DNA of 64,000 bases, from assembly GCF_003308995.1 (NCBI RefSeq), contig NZ_QFFJ01000001.1:3596001-3660000 (forward strand). Direction: 5' to 3'. Positions within the stretch are counted from its first letter, which is position 1; each line of letters begins with the position of its first letter. The notes beneath the pieces are model-generated. The model saw only the letters and a program-made list of their open reading frames with translations. It had not been told where the DNA came from and did no database searches. The DNA is from Chitinophaga flava. Lineage in GTDB: Bacteria; Bacteroidota; Bacteroidia; Chitinophagales; Chitinophagaceae. Below, in pieces: positions 1-9,000 of the stretch. A program made the position numbers and the translations under genes.

Positions 1-2
1 GG

Positions 3-512
3 TTTCATCTACATCTGCCCGTTGTACATTCGAAGGGATACGGCATCATTCTCGCCGTTATTTGTATGGTACTCACGGTTGTTTCTTATGCTACCGATCA
101 ATACGGTGCGTTGTGGACAGGCTTTGGTATCGCCCTGGTGTTTTTTGTAGGTATTTTAATCTCCATCATCCATTATAACGGGACGCATGGTGAGAAGACT
201 TCTACGGCTTCCGCTTTTTACCTGGGTATCCGGACCACCTTCCTCGCTACCTTCCTGCTGGGGGTATTTGCCCTGATATTTCATGTTCTGGTGGTAAATG
301 GGACTATTCATCGCCTGATACCTCAGGGCTTTCAGCAGACGCCCAGGATTATCAGAGGGATAGAAACAGAAAAGGAAAGGTTCTGGATTCTGTTTGTGGG
401 TAATGTGTTGATTGCTGATATTGCTATGGGCGTGCTGGCCGCTATGCTGGGAGCACTCGTTTTTAAGGCCAATCAGAAGTCTGCCGGCGAAGCTACAAAG
501 GACAACATTTAA
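3..512 (+). CDS. Multi-pass inner-membrane protein, 5' end outside window
   Basis: The frame is open from base 3, so the first ATG at 66 need not be the true start; the residues before it (ending KGYGIILAVIC) read as part of a first membrane helix. Three further hydrophobic segments follow, near ALWTGFGIALVFFVGILISI, TTFLATFLLGVFALIFHVLV and the segment before the charged C-terminus KANQKSAGEATKDNI. The size and four-helix pattern resemble DUF4199-type proteins of Bacteroidota, but I see no diagnostic motif and assign no function. It is 97 bp upstream of the NtrC-like regulator on the same strand. Confidence 0.6.
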   Translation, partial: FHLHLPVVHSKGYGIILAVICMVLTVVSYATDQYGALWTGFGIALVFFVGILISIIHYNGTHGEKTSTASAFYLGIRTTFLATFLLGVFALIFHVLVVNGTIHRLIPQGFQQTPRIIRGIETEKERFWILFVGNVLIADIAMGVLAAMLGALVFKANQKSAGEATKDNI

Positions 513-609
513 GGATTTTGTTATGTACTTATTTAGTTATTTTGTTGTTGTTATAGGTGGGGCCCGTAGTCCCGCAGGCAACAATCCAAATAATTAAATC
601 TGAGATACC

Positions 610-1941
610 TTGAAGGGCCATATACTCATTATAGATGATGAAGACCAGTTACGGAAGCTTTTGAGCCGTTTGCTGGCATTGGAGGGTTATACGATGCATG
701 AAGCAGGCAATATCAGGTCTGCCATGAAAATCCTGGAAAAAGAAGAAATCAGCGTTGTGCTGTCGGACGTGAAACTGCCCGATGGCAATGGGGTGGAGCT
801 GGTGCCCACGATCCGCACCCGTTTCCCGCAGGTGGAAACTATCGTCCTGACTGCCTACGGCAATATCGCTGATGGGGTACAAGCCATCAAAAACGGTGCT
901 TTCGATTATATCACCAAGGGTGATGACAACAACCGCATCCTGCCACTGGTAAGCAAAGCCATGGACAAAGCCCGGCTGCAGTTCCGTATCCGCGACCTGG
1001 AGAAAAAGATCGCCGGCAAATATAACTTTGACAATATACTGGGCTCTTCGCCCGAAATTATGAGTGCGATAGAACTGGCGCGGAAAGTAGCTCCTTCGGA
1101 TATGACGGTGCTGCTGCTGGGCGAAACCGGTTCAGGGAAGGAAGTGTTTGCCCACGCCATCCATGAAGGCAGCAACCGCCGTCAGCAGCCGTTTGTGGCG
1201 GTCAATTGCAGCGCTATCGGTAAAGACATCCTGGAAAGTGAGCTGTTTGGCCATGTGACCGGCGCCTTTACCGGTGCGGTAAAAGATAAAAAAGGATTTT
1301 TTGAAGAAGCCCGTGGCGGTACCATCTTCCTGGATGAAATGGGGGAGATGCCGGTAGAGCTGCAAGCCAAGCTGCTGCGTGTACTGGAGGCTCAGGAGTT
1401 TTATAAAGTGGGCGAGCCTAAAGCTATTAAAACAGATGTCCGGGTGATTGCCGCTACCAACCGTAATCTCGAACAGGAGATCGCCGCCGGTCATTTCCGG
1501 GAAGATCTGTTTTATCGTTTGTCCGTTTTCCAGATATCACTGCCATCACTGAACAACCGTAAAAAGGATATTCCTTTACTGGCCACCTGGTTTATTCAGC
1601 AGTTCGCGCCCAAGATGAATAAACGGCTGACGGGTATGAGTCCCGCTTTCCTGCAGGCTTTACAACAACACAGCTGGAAGGGTAATATAAGGGAGTTGCG
1701 TAATGTGATTGAAAGGGCAGCCATTCTCACGGATACGGATATACTGGATGTGTCTTCCCTTCCTTTTGATTTCCAGCAGGGGAAAGATGACAGCACGTCT
1801 TCCCTTCGTCTGGCAGATATGGAGAGAAGCCATATCATCAAAGTGCTGGGTCAGGTAAAGGGTAATAAGACCAGGGCAGCGGAGTTGCTGGACATCGGCC
1901 TTACTACGCTCTATAATAAGATCAAAGAGTACAATATTTAG
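610..1941 (+). CDS. Sigma-54-dependent response regulator, NtrC family
   Basis: Cytoplasmic two-component regulator that activates sigma-54 promoters. A receiver domain (about residues 1-120) carries the acidic pair DDE, phospho-acceptor Asp53 in SDVKLPDG, Thr81 and Lys103. It is followed by an AAA+ domain with Walker A GETGSGKE, the sigma-54 contact loop GAFTGA and Walker B GTIFLDEMGEMP, and a C-terminal Fis-type helix-turn-helix (GNKTRAAELLDIGLTTLYNK). At 443 residues it is full length. The start codon is TTG; no in-frame ATG lies close by and the receiver begins immediately. No partner histidine kinase is visible in the window. The stop codon lies only 4 bp from the stop of the convergent chrA, with no terminator between. 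Confidence 0.93.
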   Translation: MKGHILIIDDEDQLRKLLSRLLALEGYTMHEAGNIRSAMKILEKEEISVVLSDVKLPDGNGVELVPTIRTRFPQVETIVLTAYGNIADGVQAIKNGAFDYITKGDDNNRILPLVSKAMDKARLQFRIRDLEKKIAGKYNFDNILGSSPEIMSAIELARKVAPSDMTVLLLGETGSGKEVFAHAIHEGSNRRQQPFVAVNCSAIGKDILESELFGHVTGAFTGAVKDKKGFFEEARGGTIFLDEMGEMPVELQAKLLRVLEAQEFYKVGEPKAIKTDVRVIAATNRNLEQEIAAGHFREDLFYRLSVFQISLPSLNNRKKDIPLLATWFIQQFAPKMNKRLTGMSPAFLQALQQHSWKGNIRELRNVIERAAILTDTDILDVSSLPFDFQQGKDDSTSSLRLADMERSHIIKVLGQVKGNKTRAAELLDIGLTTLYNKIKEYNI

Positions 1942-1945
1942 CTGC

Positions 1946-3139
1946 TTACAGAATCCAGCCCATGATAAGGCAGGCAATTACGATAAATGGCGAAGGGAGT
2001 TTCGTGAATATCAGTAATGCCAGCGTGCAGATCATGATCAGGATGTTGTACCAGTTGGTGGGGATCGCCAGAAAGAGGATAAAGGTGGCGGCCCACATGA
2101 TACCTACTACTACCGCGTTGATGCCTTCGAGAGCGCGGTAGATGATCACATATTTTTTCAGGTTATGCCAGATAGGGAAAAAGAAGAGTACCAGTAACAG
2201 GCTTGGCAGGAAAATGGCGATCGGCGCCAGCACACAGCCCAAAAACTGGTAGCCCATGCCCAGATTGCGCATAGCCATGCCTCCTACATAAGCGGATATC
2301 GAGAAGGTGGGGCCGGGGAGCGCACGCATAATACCCGCACCGGTAAGCAGCTCCTCCGCGCTCAGATATTGCGATTTGGCACGGGTAACGTACTGTTCCA
2401 GCATCATCGCGATCAGGATATCGCCGCCGCCGAATACCAGGCTGCCGAAACGGTAGAAGTTCTCAAAAAGGTTGAAGGGACGGCGTGTCACCCATTCATG
2501 GGAACGGGCATATTCCGAGAGGATACCCGCCAGTACGAAGATGAGCACAAACAGCCATATATTTCCCCACTGTATTTTTTTCGGCTTGTCTGAAATATCC
2601 GGAATACGTTTGTTACTGAAGTTGGAAACGATGCCGCCCAATATGATCAGGGCGGGGAAAGTCCAGGGTGATTTGAGGTAACAGGCTGCAAACATGGCCA
2701 CAATCATGATCACAAAGGTGGCCACATTGTTGATGCTGATCCGGTATGCCTTGAGGCCGCCATAGGCCAGAAAACCTACCGCCATCGGCTGTACGTATTT
2801 AAAGATATCCGTTTGTAAGGCGCTTTTATTGAAATACTGCAGCAGGAAACTAAGCGAGCCCATCATCAGGCAGGCTGGCGTGATCCAGATAAGCAGGGTA
2901 AAGATGGCCAGCATCACGCCACCGCGTTTATAGCCAATGAGGGTAAGGGTTTGGGATGATGATGCCCCGGGAAGCAACTGGCAGAAAGCATTATATTCCA
3001 TCAGCTCCTGCTCGGTAACATCTTTTCGCTGGTATACAAATGTTTTCATCATCATTGCCAGGTGCCCCTGCGGGCCACCGTAGGCAGTTATGCTATGTAA
3101 TAGCACCGCTTTGAGAAAAGGTATATGACGTAGAAACAC
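1946..3139 (-). CDS. chrA: Chromate transporter, ChrA family
   Basis: Inner-membrane protein of the CHR superfamily, whose characterised members export chromate or related oxyanions. The 397-residue length is that of the two-domain (long-chain) form, and the two halves each carry a version of the family signature: AYGGPQGHLAMM near residue 20 and FGGGDILIAMM near residue 237. Around ten to twelve hydrophobic segments are visible. In species without chromate exposure the natural substrate of such proteins is unknown, so chromate itself is an inference from family. It is monocistronic, convergent with the NtrC-type regulator, with a 365-bp upstream spacer. Confidence 0.9.
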   Translation of the reverse strand: MFLRHIPFLKAVLLHSITAYGGPQGHLAMMMKTFVYQRKDVTEQELMEYNAFCQLLPGASSSQTLTLIGYKRGGVMLAIFTLLIWITPACLMMGSLSFLLQYFNKSALQTDIFKYVQPMAVGFLAYGGLKAYRISINNVATFVIMIVAMFAACYLKSPWTFPALIILGGIVSNFSNKRIPDISDKPKKIQWGNIWLFVLIFVLAGILSEYARSHEWVTRRPFNLFENFYRFGSLVFGGGDILIAMMLEQYVTRAKSQYLSAEELLTGAGIMRALPGPTFSISAYVGGMAMRNLGMGYQFLGCVLAPIAIFLPSLLLVLFFFPIWHNLKKYVIIYRALEGINAVVVGIMWAATFILFLAIPTNWYNILIMICTLALLIFTKLPSPFIVIACLIMGWIL

Positions 3140-3504
3140 AGTTATTGATAAAGTGAATTCAGCTCCAAAGGATTCAATAAGTTAGTAAAAATAATCCTAC
3201 AAAATACAATAGTGTCGCTAATTATACTAATCTGTAATGTAATAAAGGCACAATACTTGTAATACGGGAGGCTATCTGATCGAATATGGCCTTTTATCCG
3301 TTGTGACAGTTTGTTCTTGCGAAGATTTTAACCCACCGGCATGAAAGAGTGCCCGGACTAAAAGTCTAACCATATTGAAAAAACCAGCGAAAAAAATAAC
3401 CATACAGAGAAGCCAAAAGAAAATAACCAGACTTGCCCGCGCGCAGGATAAATGTAAAGTCCCGGTAAGTAACCTTGCCGGGACTCTGTATATCAGGAGA
3501 TAGT
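3140..3504. other. Intergenic spacer upstream of chrA
   Basis: The spacer is AT-rich and holds the upstream region of chrA (minus strand) and the terminator of the downstream oxygenase gene at 3458-3485. I find no open frame with coding character and no clear TAnnTTTG box for chrA. Confidence 0.5.
3458..3485 (-). terminator. Intrinsic terminator of the 2OG-Fe(II) oxygenase gene
   Basis: A 12-bp stem (AGTCCCGGTAAG at 3458-3469 with CTTGCCGGGACT at 3474-3485, one G-U pair) closes a 4-nt loop. On the minus strand it lies about 20 nt past the stop codon and is followed by a weak T-rich run. Confidence 0.75.
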
Positions 3505-4461
3505 TTATTTTTTCAACCCAATTTCGCGCAGGCGTTCATCGAGGTATTCACCGGCAGTGATAGGTTCATATGCCAGCGGGTTTTCGGCGGTAACGCAGCT
3601 TCCCAGGCAATCCAGCTTCATACCGGATTTAGGATGCAGGAAGAAGGGGATGGAATAGCGGGAGGTATGCCACATTTCACGGGGAGGGTTGACAACCCGG
3701 TGAGTAGTGGATTTTAACCGGTTGTTGGTAAGGCGTTGCAGCATATCGCCCACGTTTACCACAATTTGTTCCGGCAGGGATGTTACCGGCACCCAGTTAT
3801 TTTGTTTGTCCAGGATCTGCAGGCCGTCGGCAGAAGCGCCTACCAGCAGGGTAATCAGATTGATATCTTCATGTTGTTCCGCTCTGATGGCCGATTTAGG
3901 CTCCTGATTGATAGGAGGGTAGTGGATGGCCCTGAGAATGGAATTACCATTGTGTATTTTGTCATCGAAGTAATGCTCGTCCAGACCCAGGAACAGGGCG
4001 ATAGCCTGCAGCAGGTGCTTGCCGGAAGTCTCAAAACCACGGTAAGCTTTAAAGAAGGTCGGTGTGAAAGCTGGTACTTCTGCCACCGCTACGTTAGGTG
4101 GATATTCTTCCCCGATCGGATCGTTGTCTTCCACAGTCTGACCAAACTGGAAAAACTCTTTCAGGTCAGGCGCGTCATAACCTTTGGCGTGTTCCTTACC
4201 AAAGGAGGTATAACCACGCTGGCCGGCCAGTTCAGGAATTTCGTATGTATGTTTGGTTTCAAAGGGAAGCTTGAAAAATGCTTGTACGTAATTGTAGAGG
4301 TCTGCAATAAGCTCGTCAGGAATACCATGATTCTTTACCGCTACAAAACCAACTTCTTCATAAGCCTTTCCCAGTTGCTGCACAAAAGCAGCTTTCCTGT
4401 TGGCATCACCGGAGGTGAAGTCTGCCAGGTCTACTGATGGGATGGAATGGGTAATTGCCAT
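3505..4461 (-). CDS. Isopenicillin N synthase-like 2-oxoglutarate/Fe(II) oxygenase
   Basis: Cytoplasmic non-haem iron oxygenase of the IPNS/gibberellin-oxidase-like superfamily. The N-terminal DIOX-like region starts at IPSVDLADF. The C-terminal jelly roll shows the iron-binding His in RAEQHEDINLITLL, the Asp two residues on, the second His in KSTTHRVVNPP, and the 2-oxoglutarate-binding RYSIPFF (Arg-X-Ser). I chose the start at 4461 (MAITHSIPSVDL, 318 residues); an in-frame ATG 14 codons upstream would give a non-homologous leader that overlaps a promoter-like TACCTTTA. Such genes are common single enzymes in Bacteroidota and the substrate is not predictable here. It is followed by its own terminator. 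Confidence 0.88.
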   Translation of the reverse strand: MAITHSIPSVDLADFTSGDANRKAAFVQQLGKAYEEVGFVAVKNHGIPDELIADLYNYVQAFFKLPFETKHTYEIPELAGQRGYTSFGKEHAKGYDAPDLKEFFQFGQTVEDNDPIGEEYPPNVAVAEVPAFTPTFFKAYRGFETSGKHLLQAIALFLGLDEHYFDDKIHNGNSILRAIHYPPINQEPKSAIRAEQHEDINLITLLVGASADGLQILDKQNNWVPVTSLPEQIVVNVGDMLQRLTNNRLKSTTHRVVNPPREMWHTSRYSIPFFLHPKSGMKLDCLGSCVTAENPLAYEPITAGEYLDERLREIGLKK

Positions 4462-4501
4462 ATCGTTTAATTGTTTTGGAGCGGTAAAGGTACGGAATAT
4501 C

Positions 4502-4599
4502 AATTACGAATTACGAATGGCGAATTACGAATAATGATGACCAGAGCGGGCAGGAATGCATTTTGAGCGCAGTAAGTTGCCATGCTCCATTCGTAATTC
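4502..4599. repeat. Imperfect intergenic palindrome with AATTACGAA repeats
   Basis: The spacer between the oxygenase and exbD genes holds three near-copies of the word AATTACGAA on its left side, and a 13-bp perfect inverted repeat: GAATTACGAATGG at 4508-4520 and CCATTCGTAATTC at 4587-4599. The right arm runs into the exbD stop codon. It is too widely spaced for an ordinary terminator. Confidence 0.7.
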
Positions 4600-5129
4600 T
4601 ATTTGAAATAGGCTTCTTCCTTGGGATGGATGTCTACAATAGCGTAGCGGTCTACCTGGTTGATCAGCATTTCATCCATGATGTCTACTACATTTTCATA
4701 GCGGGCCTGCTTATCAGCTTTGATAAGTACCATCAGATCATTTTGATGGAAGGCCTTACTCACTGCTTCTTTTTTACGGATGATGATATCGCGGATACCG
4801 TTGTGGTTGGCAAAAGAGGTATAATTTACCTGTGGCGGTTGTGATGGATCATCTCCGATGCCTTCATACCAGGCGATGCGTCCCTGAGGTCCCAGTATAA
4901 CAGTCAGCGCTTTGCTGGCAGCCAGCGACATAGGATCTCCATCACTGCGGGGCATCAGCAGGTCCATGGTTTTGGGCTGTGACAAGGTAGTGGTGAGCAT
5001 AAAGAATGTGATCAGCAGAAAACCCAGGTCTACCATAGGTGTCATATCCACACGGGTTGATTTTTTGTTGCTGCGTGTTCTTTTGCCGCAGTGGCGGCCA
5101 TTTGGAGCAGTTGTATTTATTTCAGCCAT
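4599..5129 (-). CDS. exbD: ExbD/TolR-type biopolymer transport protein
   Basis: Energy-transducing subunit that, with ExbB/TolQ, couples the proton gradient to TonB- or Tol-dependent outer-membrane processes. The 176-residue protein has a short basic cytoplasmic N-terminus, one membrane helix beginning MVDLGFLLITFFMLTTTL with the conserved proton-path Asp in DMTPMVDLGFLL, and a periplasmic domain ending in the family-typical RYAIVDI segment. No exbB, tolQ or tonB gene is adjacent, so this is an orphan copy that presumably works with subunits encoded elsewhere. It lies downstream of asnS on the same strand but beyond that gene's terminator, with its own upstream palindrome. Confidence 0.92.
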   Translation of the reverse strand: MAEINTTAPNGRHCGKRTRSNKKSTRVDMTPMVDLGFLLITFFMLTTTLSQPKTMDLLMPRSDGDPMSLAASKALTVILGPQGRIAWYEGIGDDPSQPPQVNYTSFANHNGIRDIIIRKKEAVSKAFHQNDLMVLIKADKQARYENVVDIMDEMLINQVDRYAIVDIHPKEEAYFK

Positions 5130-5161
5130 AACTAACGGTTTTGCATGTACGAAAAAATGGT

Positions 5162-5175
5162 TGAAAGCGCTTTCT
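5162..5175. promoter_or_regulatory. Perfect 12-bp palindrome upstream of exbD
   Basis: TGAAAGCGCTTTCT contains the palindrome GAAAGCGCTTTC (5163-5174), 33 bp before the exbD start. The shape resembles LacI-family/cre-type operators. No such regulator is encoded nearby, so a role in exbD control is inference. Confidence 0.4.
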
Positions 5176-5239
5176 GCTAATTAGATGCAGCCTGCATCAC
5201 TTTCCACAAAAAAATAAAAATCAAAAAAATAAAACGCAT

Positions 5240-5273
5240 AAAAAACCCTGTACAAGCAAGGCTCATACAGGGT
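5240..5273 (-). terminator. Intrinsic terminator of asnS
   Basis: On the minus strand the stem ACCCTGTA/TACAGGGT (arms 5266-5273 and 5245-5252) with a small inner AGC/GCT pairing is followed directly by a run of five to six T. It lies about 95 nt beyond the asnS stop. Confidence 0.85.
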
Positions 5274-5280
5274 AACTATA

Positions 5281-5360
5281 ATTTATTTGATGAATCATGA
5301 TGTATCAAATAAATGATCTGAAGCAAAACATCAGAAGAATCACTTTACATCATCATTCAT
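5281..5360. repeat. Palindromic spacer between asnS and its terminator
   Basis: An 11-bp inverted repeat (ATTTATTTGAT at 5281-5291, ATCAAATAAAT at 5304-5314) is followed by the words CATCAGAAGAATCA and CATCATCATTCATCAC, which recur in other spacers of this window. It lies in the asnS 3' untranslated region. Confidence 0.6.
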
Positions 5361-5365
5361 CACCG

Positions 5366-6805
5366 TTAGAAGTCGGCGTTCTTCGGTGTCCTTGGGAAAG
5401 GAATCACGTCGCGGATGTTGGTCATACCGGTTACGAACAGCATCATACGCTCGAAGCCCAGACCGAAACCGGCGTGCGGTGCGGTGCCAAAGCGGCGGGT
5501 ATCGAGGTACCAGGACAGTTCATCTACCGGCACATGCATTTCTTCCATGCGTTTTACCAGCTTATCGTAATCTTCTTCACGTTGTGAACCACCTACCATC
5601 TCACCGATGCCGGGGAAGAGGATGTCCATTGCTCTTACGGTTTTGTTGTCTTCGTTTAGCTTCATGTAGAAGGACTTGATTTCTTTCGGATAATCAGTCA
5701 GGATTACTGGCTTTTTAAAGTGTTTCTCCACGAGGTAGCGTTCGTGTTCGCTCTGGAGGTCTGCTCCCCATCCTTCAATGAGATACTGGAACTTCTTGTT
5801 TTTGTTAGGCTTGCTGTTTTTCAGGATCTCGATGGCTTCAGTGTAAGTGATGCGCATGAATTCATTGTTCAGTACGAACTCCAGTTTCTCCAGCAGTCCC
5901 ATTTCACTGCGTTCCTGTTGAGGCTTTTGTTTTTCCTCTTCTACCAGGCGGGCGGCCAGGAAGTCGAGGTCTTCACGGTTGTGCTCCAGGATGTGGCTGA
6001 TGAGGGATTTGATGAAAGCTTCTGCCAGGTCCATGTTGTCTTCCAGTTCATAGAAGGCCATTTCCGGCTCGATCATCCAGAATTCCGCCAGGTGACGGGC
6101 AGTGTTGGAGTTTTCAGCGCGGAAGGTAGGGCCGAAGGTATAGATCTCTCCAAAGGCCATTGCACCCAGTTCGCCTTCCAGTTGCCCGGAAACGGTCAGG
6201 TTGGTAGACTTTCCAAAGAAGTCTTCTTTAAAATCGATTTCGCCGGATTCCGTACGGGGCGGGGTTTTCATGTCGAGAGTGGTAACTCTGAACATTTCAC
6301 CGGCGCCTTCTGCATCAGAAGCGGTAATGATAGGCGTATGCAGGTATACGAAGCCCTGATCGTTGAAGAACTTGTGTACTGCAAAGGCCAGTGAATGGCG
6401 TATGCGGAAAACAGCGCCGAAGGTGTTGGTGCGGAAACGCAGGTGAGCGATTTCACGCAGGTATTCCAGGCTGGGCTTGTTTTTCAGCTGCAAAGGATAT
6501 TTTTCTGCATCGCAGTCGCCCAGTATTTCAAGGCTGCTGGCCTTCAGTTCTACGCGCTGGCCTTTGCCGAGAGAGGGGATAACCTCTCCGGTGGCACTGA
6601 TGGCTGCACCAGTGGTGATGCGCTTCAGCAGGGCTGCATCGGTATTTTCTATATTGATAACTACTTGCAGATTATTATTGGTAGAGCCGTCGTTTAACGC
6701 TATAAACTGGTTGTTGCGGAAGGAACGCACCCAACCTTTTACTGTTACTTCGTAATGCGTCCTGTCATCGGACAGGATTTGCTTGACTTTCACTCTTTGG
6801 CTCAT
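5366..6805 (-). CDS. asnS: Asparaginyl-tRNA synthetase
   Basis: Class IIb aminoacyl-tRNA synthetase that attaches asparagine to tRNA-Asn in the cytoplasm. An N-terminal OB-fold anticodon-binding domain (VKGWVRSFRNNQFIALNDGS) precedes the catalytic core with motif 2 (TFRAENSNTARHLAEFWMIE) and motif 3 (GFGLGFERMMLFVTGMTNIR). The ending DVIPFPRTPKNADF is typical of AsnS rather than AspRS, as is the lack of a GAD insertion. The 479-residue length is normal. A TATTTTTG box lies 22 bp upstream of the ATG, giving a short leader, and a strong terminator follows. It is divergent from rho. Confidence 0.97.
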   Translation of the reverse strand: MSQRVKVKQILSDDRTHYEVTVKGWVRSFRNNQFIALNDGSTNNNLQVVINIENTDAALLKRITTGAAISATGEVIPSLGKGQRVELKASSLEILGDCDAEKYPLQLKNKPSLEYLREIAHLRFRTNTFGAVFRIRHSLAFAVHKFFNDQGFVYLHTPIITASDAEGAGEMFRVTTLDMKTPPRTESGEIDFKEDFFGKSTNLTVSGQLEGELGAMAFGEIYTFGPTFRAENSNTARHLAEFWMIEPEMAFYELEDNMDLAEAFIKSLISHILEHNREDLDFLAARLVEEEKQKPQQERSEMGLLEKLEFVLNNEFMRITYTEAIEILKNSKPNKNKKFQYLIEGWGADLQSEHERYLVEKHFKKPVILTDYPKEIKSFYMKLNEDNKTVRAMDILFPGIGEMVGGSQREEDYDKLVKRMEEMHVPVDELSWYLDTRRFGTAPHAGFGLGFERMMLFVTGMTNIRDVIPFPRTPKNADF

Positions 6806-6826
6806 AAATTAATTTTTTTAGGATTG

Positions 6827-6834
6827 CAAAAATA
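6827..6834 (-). promoter_or_regulatory. asnS promoter, -7 element
   Basis: TATTTTTG on the minus strand matches the Bacteroidota -7 consensus TAnnTTTG and ends 22 bp before the asnS ATG. Confidence 0.65.
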
Positions 6835-7266
6835 AGTGTTCTCCCCCATAGTCCATAACACTAATGGTGGCTTAACAAGATAATATACTCCTGTCTGGTT
6901 GCAAAAGAAATGTTAAAAATTGATATAATATTAAAACGGATATATGATCAGGCTCAGATTTAAGGACCGCGCTACTACGCTTTTATAGCCGGAAATAGAA
7001 GGGCCGGATAGCTGAACAACTGTGACTACGGGGCATTTCGGGGCAAATTTTTTTGGATAATAATAAAACTTGTTTTAATCTTGCGTTATAATCTGACTGA
7101 TTAAGTTCATTTTCACATCTTCATCAGCAGTTCCTAAACTCAATCATTCCCTATCAAATTTAATAATCTAATTAAATTTCTTGACACAAAACAATTATTT
7201 GTAATTGGTGTATGTTGGTATGCAGTGGTACCCGCCTCACAACACTTCTAAAATTTGACAACACAG
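6835..7266. other. Divergent asnS/rho intergenic region with long rho leader
   Basis: About 430 bp with no plausible gene. It holds the asnS promoter at its left edge and a rho promoter near 7052-7083. That implies a rho 5' leader of roughly 180 nt, AT-rich and pyrimidine-rich. Long leaders are compatible with the autogenous control known for rho in other bacteria, but no defined structure is evident. Confidence 0.5.
7052..7083 (+). promoter_or_regulatory. rho promoter
   Basis: A -33 TTTG (7052-7055) and a -7 TAATCTTG (7076-7083) are separated by 20 bp, the usual Bacteroidota spacing; one mismatch from TAnnTTTG. Confidence 0.55.
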
Positions 7267-8976
7267 ATGATGTACGACATCTTACAACTGAACGACATGC
7301 TCGTTCCTGAGCTGCTTGACATTGCTGAGAAGCTTGATGTTCCCAACGCTAAAAAACTGAACAAACAGGACCTGATCTACAAAATACTGGACAAGCAAGC
7401 AGTGATGGCCTCAGAAGATAACCAGTCCAACGGAGAAGAGAAAAAAGCACGTAAACGCAAACCTGTAAAGAAAGACGAAGCGCATCACGAAACGGAAGAA
7501 CCCTCCGTTGCTGACGAAAAACCAGCCGCAAAAAAATCTACTAAAAAAGCTCCCGGTAAAACAAAAGACACGGAACCAGAACCGGCTCCAGCTCCGGCAG
7601 CTAAATCCAAAATAAAAGACTTTGATATAGACCTGGACAGCATTCCATCACTCACTTTCGATGATGATGATGATATCATTATCCCTGCTTTCACTGAAGA
7701 TGAAGTAGAAGAAGAGGAAGAAGAAGTGCCTGCTGTTCCGGCTGCAGAAGAGGAAGAAGAGGAGGATGATGATTTTGTGATGCCTGAAGGCATAGATACA
7801 GTTGCTCCTGCTGCGCAGAAACAGCGGTATCCTAAAAAGGACGCCATCTTCAACATCGAGTTTGATGGTGTGATCCTCAGTGAAGGCGTGCTGGAAATGA
7901 TGCCCGACGGCTACGGTTTCCTCCGTTCTTCCGACTATAACTACCTGAGTTCCCCGGACGATATTTATGTTTCTCCTTCACAGATAAAACTCTTTGGCCT
8001 GAAAACCGGCGACACCGTTAAGGGTTCCGTGCGTCCGCCAAAAGAAGGAGAGAAATATTTCGCACTGCTGAAAGTAGAAACCATCAATGGTAAGTCTCCT
8101 GAAGAAGTACGTGACCGCGTACCTTTCGACTACCTGACTCCGTTGTTCCCTTTCGAAAAGCTGAGACTGACAACAACTTCCAATAACTACTCCACCCGTA
8201 TCATGGATATGTTTACACCTATCGGTAAAGGACAGCGCGGCCTGATCGTTGCGCAGCCTAAGGTAGGTAAAACCATGCTGCTGAAAGAAGTGGCCAACGC
8301 CATCGCTACTAACCACCCTGAAATTTATCTGATGGTGGTACTGATCGATGAACGTCCGGAAGAGGTGACTGATATGGAACGTAGTGTAAAAGCAGAAGTA
8401 ATTGCTTCTACCTTCGATGAACCAGCGGAGAAACACGTAAAAGTTTCTGCTATCGCCTTGCAGAAAGCCAAACGCCTTGTAGAATGCGGACACGATGTAG
8501 TTATCCTGCTCGACTCTATCACACGTCTGGCAAGAGCACACAATACCGTGGCACCAGCATCCGGTAAGGTATTGAGCGGTGGTGTGGAAGCTAACGCAAT
8601 GCAGAAACCAAAACAATTCTTTGGTGCTGCCCGTAAAATTGAACATGGTGGTTCACTCACTATCCTCGCTACAGCACTGATAGATACCGGTTCCAAAATG
8701 GACGAGGTGATCTTCGAAGAATTTAAAGGTACTGGTAACATGGAGCTCGCGCTCGATCGTAAACTGGCTAACAAACGCATCTTCCCGGCTATCGATGTAT
8801 CTGCATCTTCTACCCGCCGTGATGACCTGCTGCTCGACAAAGACTCTCTCAAACGTATCCATATCCTGCGCAATCACCTGGCAGATATGAACACTGACGA
8901 GTCTATGCACTTTATGCTTCAGCACATGCGTGGCACTAAAAACAACGAAGAGTTCCTGATCTCCATGAACGGATAA
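7267..8976 (+). CDS. rho: Transcription termination factor Rho with acidic disordered insertion
   Basis: Hexameric RNA-dependent ATPase/helicase that ends transcription. The first 45 residues (MYDILQLNDMLVPELLDIAE) form the Rho N-terminal helical domain. Residues about 46-185 are an insertion: a Lys/Ala/Pro-rich part and then acidic runs (DDDDD, EEEEEE). A cold-shock RNA-binding domain follows (DGYGFLRSSDYNYLSSPDDI), then the ATPase with Walker A QPKVGKT, the catalytic stretch LIDERPEEVTDME, and LLDSITRLARAHN. I prefer ATG 7267 (or 7270) over TTG 7255 because orthologues start at MYDILQLND. Such insertions are typical in Bacteroidota. A strong terminator follows the gene. Confidence 0.97.
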   Translation: MMYDILQLNDMLVPELLDIAEKLDVPNAKKLNKQDLIYKILDKQAVMASEDNQSNGEEKKARKRKPVKKDEAHHETEEPSVADEKPAAKKSTKKAPGKTKDTEPEPAPAPAAKSKIKDFDIDLDSIPSLTFDDDDDIIIPAFTEDEVEEEEEEVPAVPAAEEEEEEDDDFVMPEGIDTVAPAAQKQRYPKKDAIFNIEFDGVILSEGVLEMMPDGYGFLRSSDYNYLSSPDDIYVSPSQIKLFGLKTGDTVKGSVRPPKEGEKYFALLKVETINGKSPEEVRDRVPFDYLTPLFPFEKLRLTTTSNNYSTRIMDMFTPIGKGQRGLIVAQPKVGKTMLLKEVANAIATNHPEIYLMVVLIDERPEEVTDMERSVKAEVIASTFDEPAEKHVKVSAIALQKAKRLVECGHDVVILLDSITRLARAHNTVAPASGKVLSGGVEANAMQKPKQFFGAARKIEHGGSLTILATALIDTGSKMDEVIFEEFKGTGNMELALDRKLANKRIFPAIDVSASSTRRDDLLLDKDSLKRIHILRNHLADMNTDESMHFMLQHMRGTKNNEEFLISMNG

Positions 8977-9000
8977 TCAGATTCTTTCTAACATAATGAA

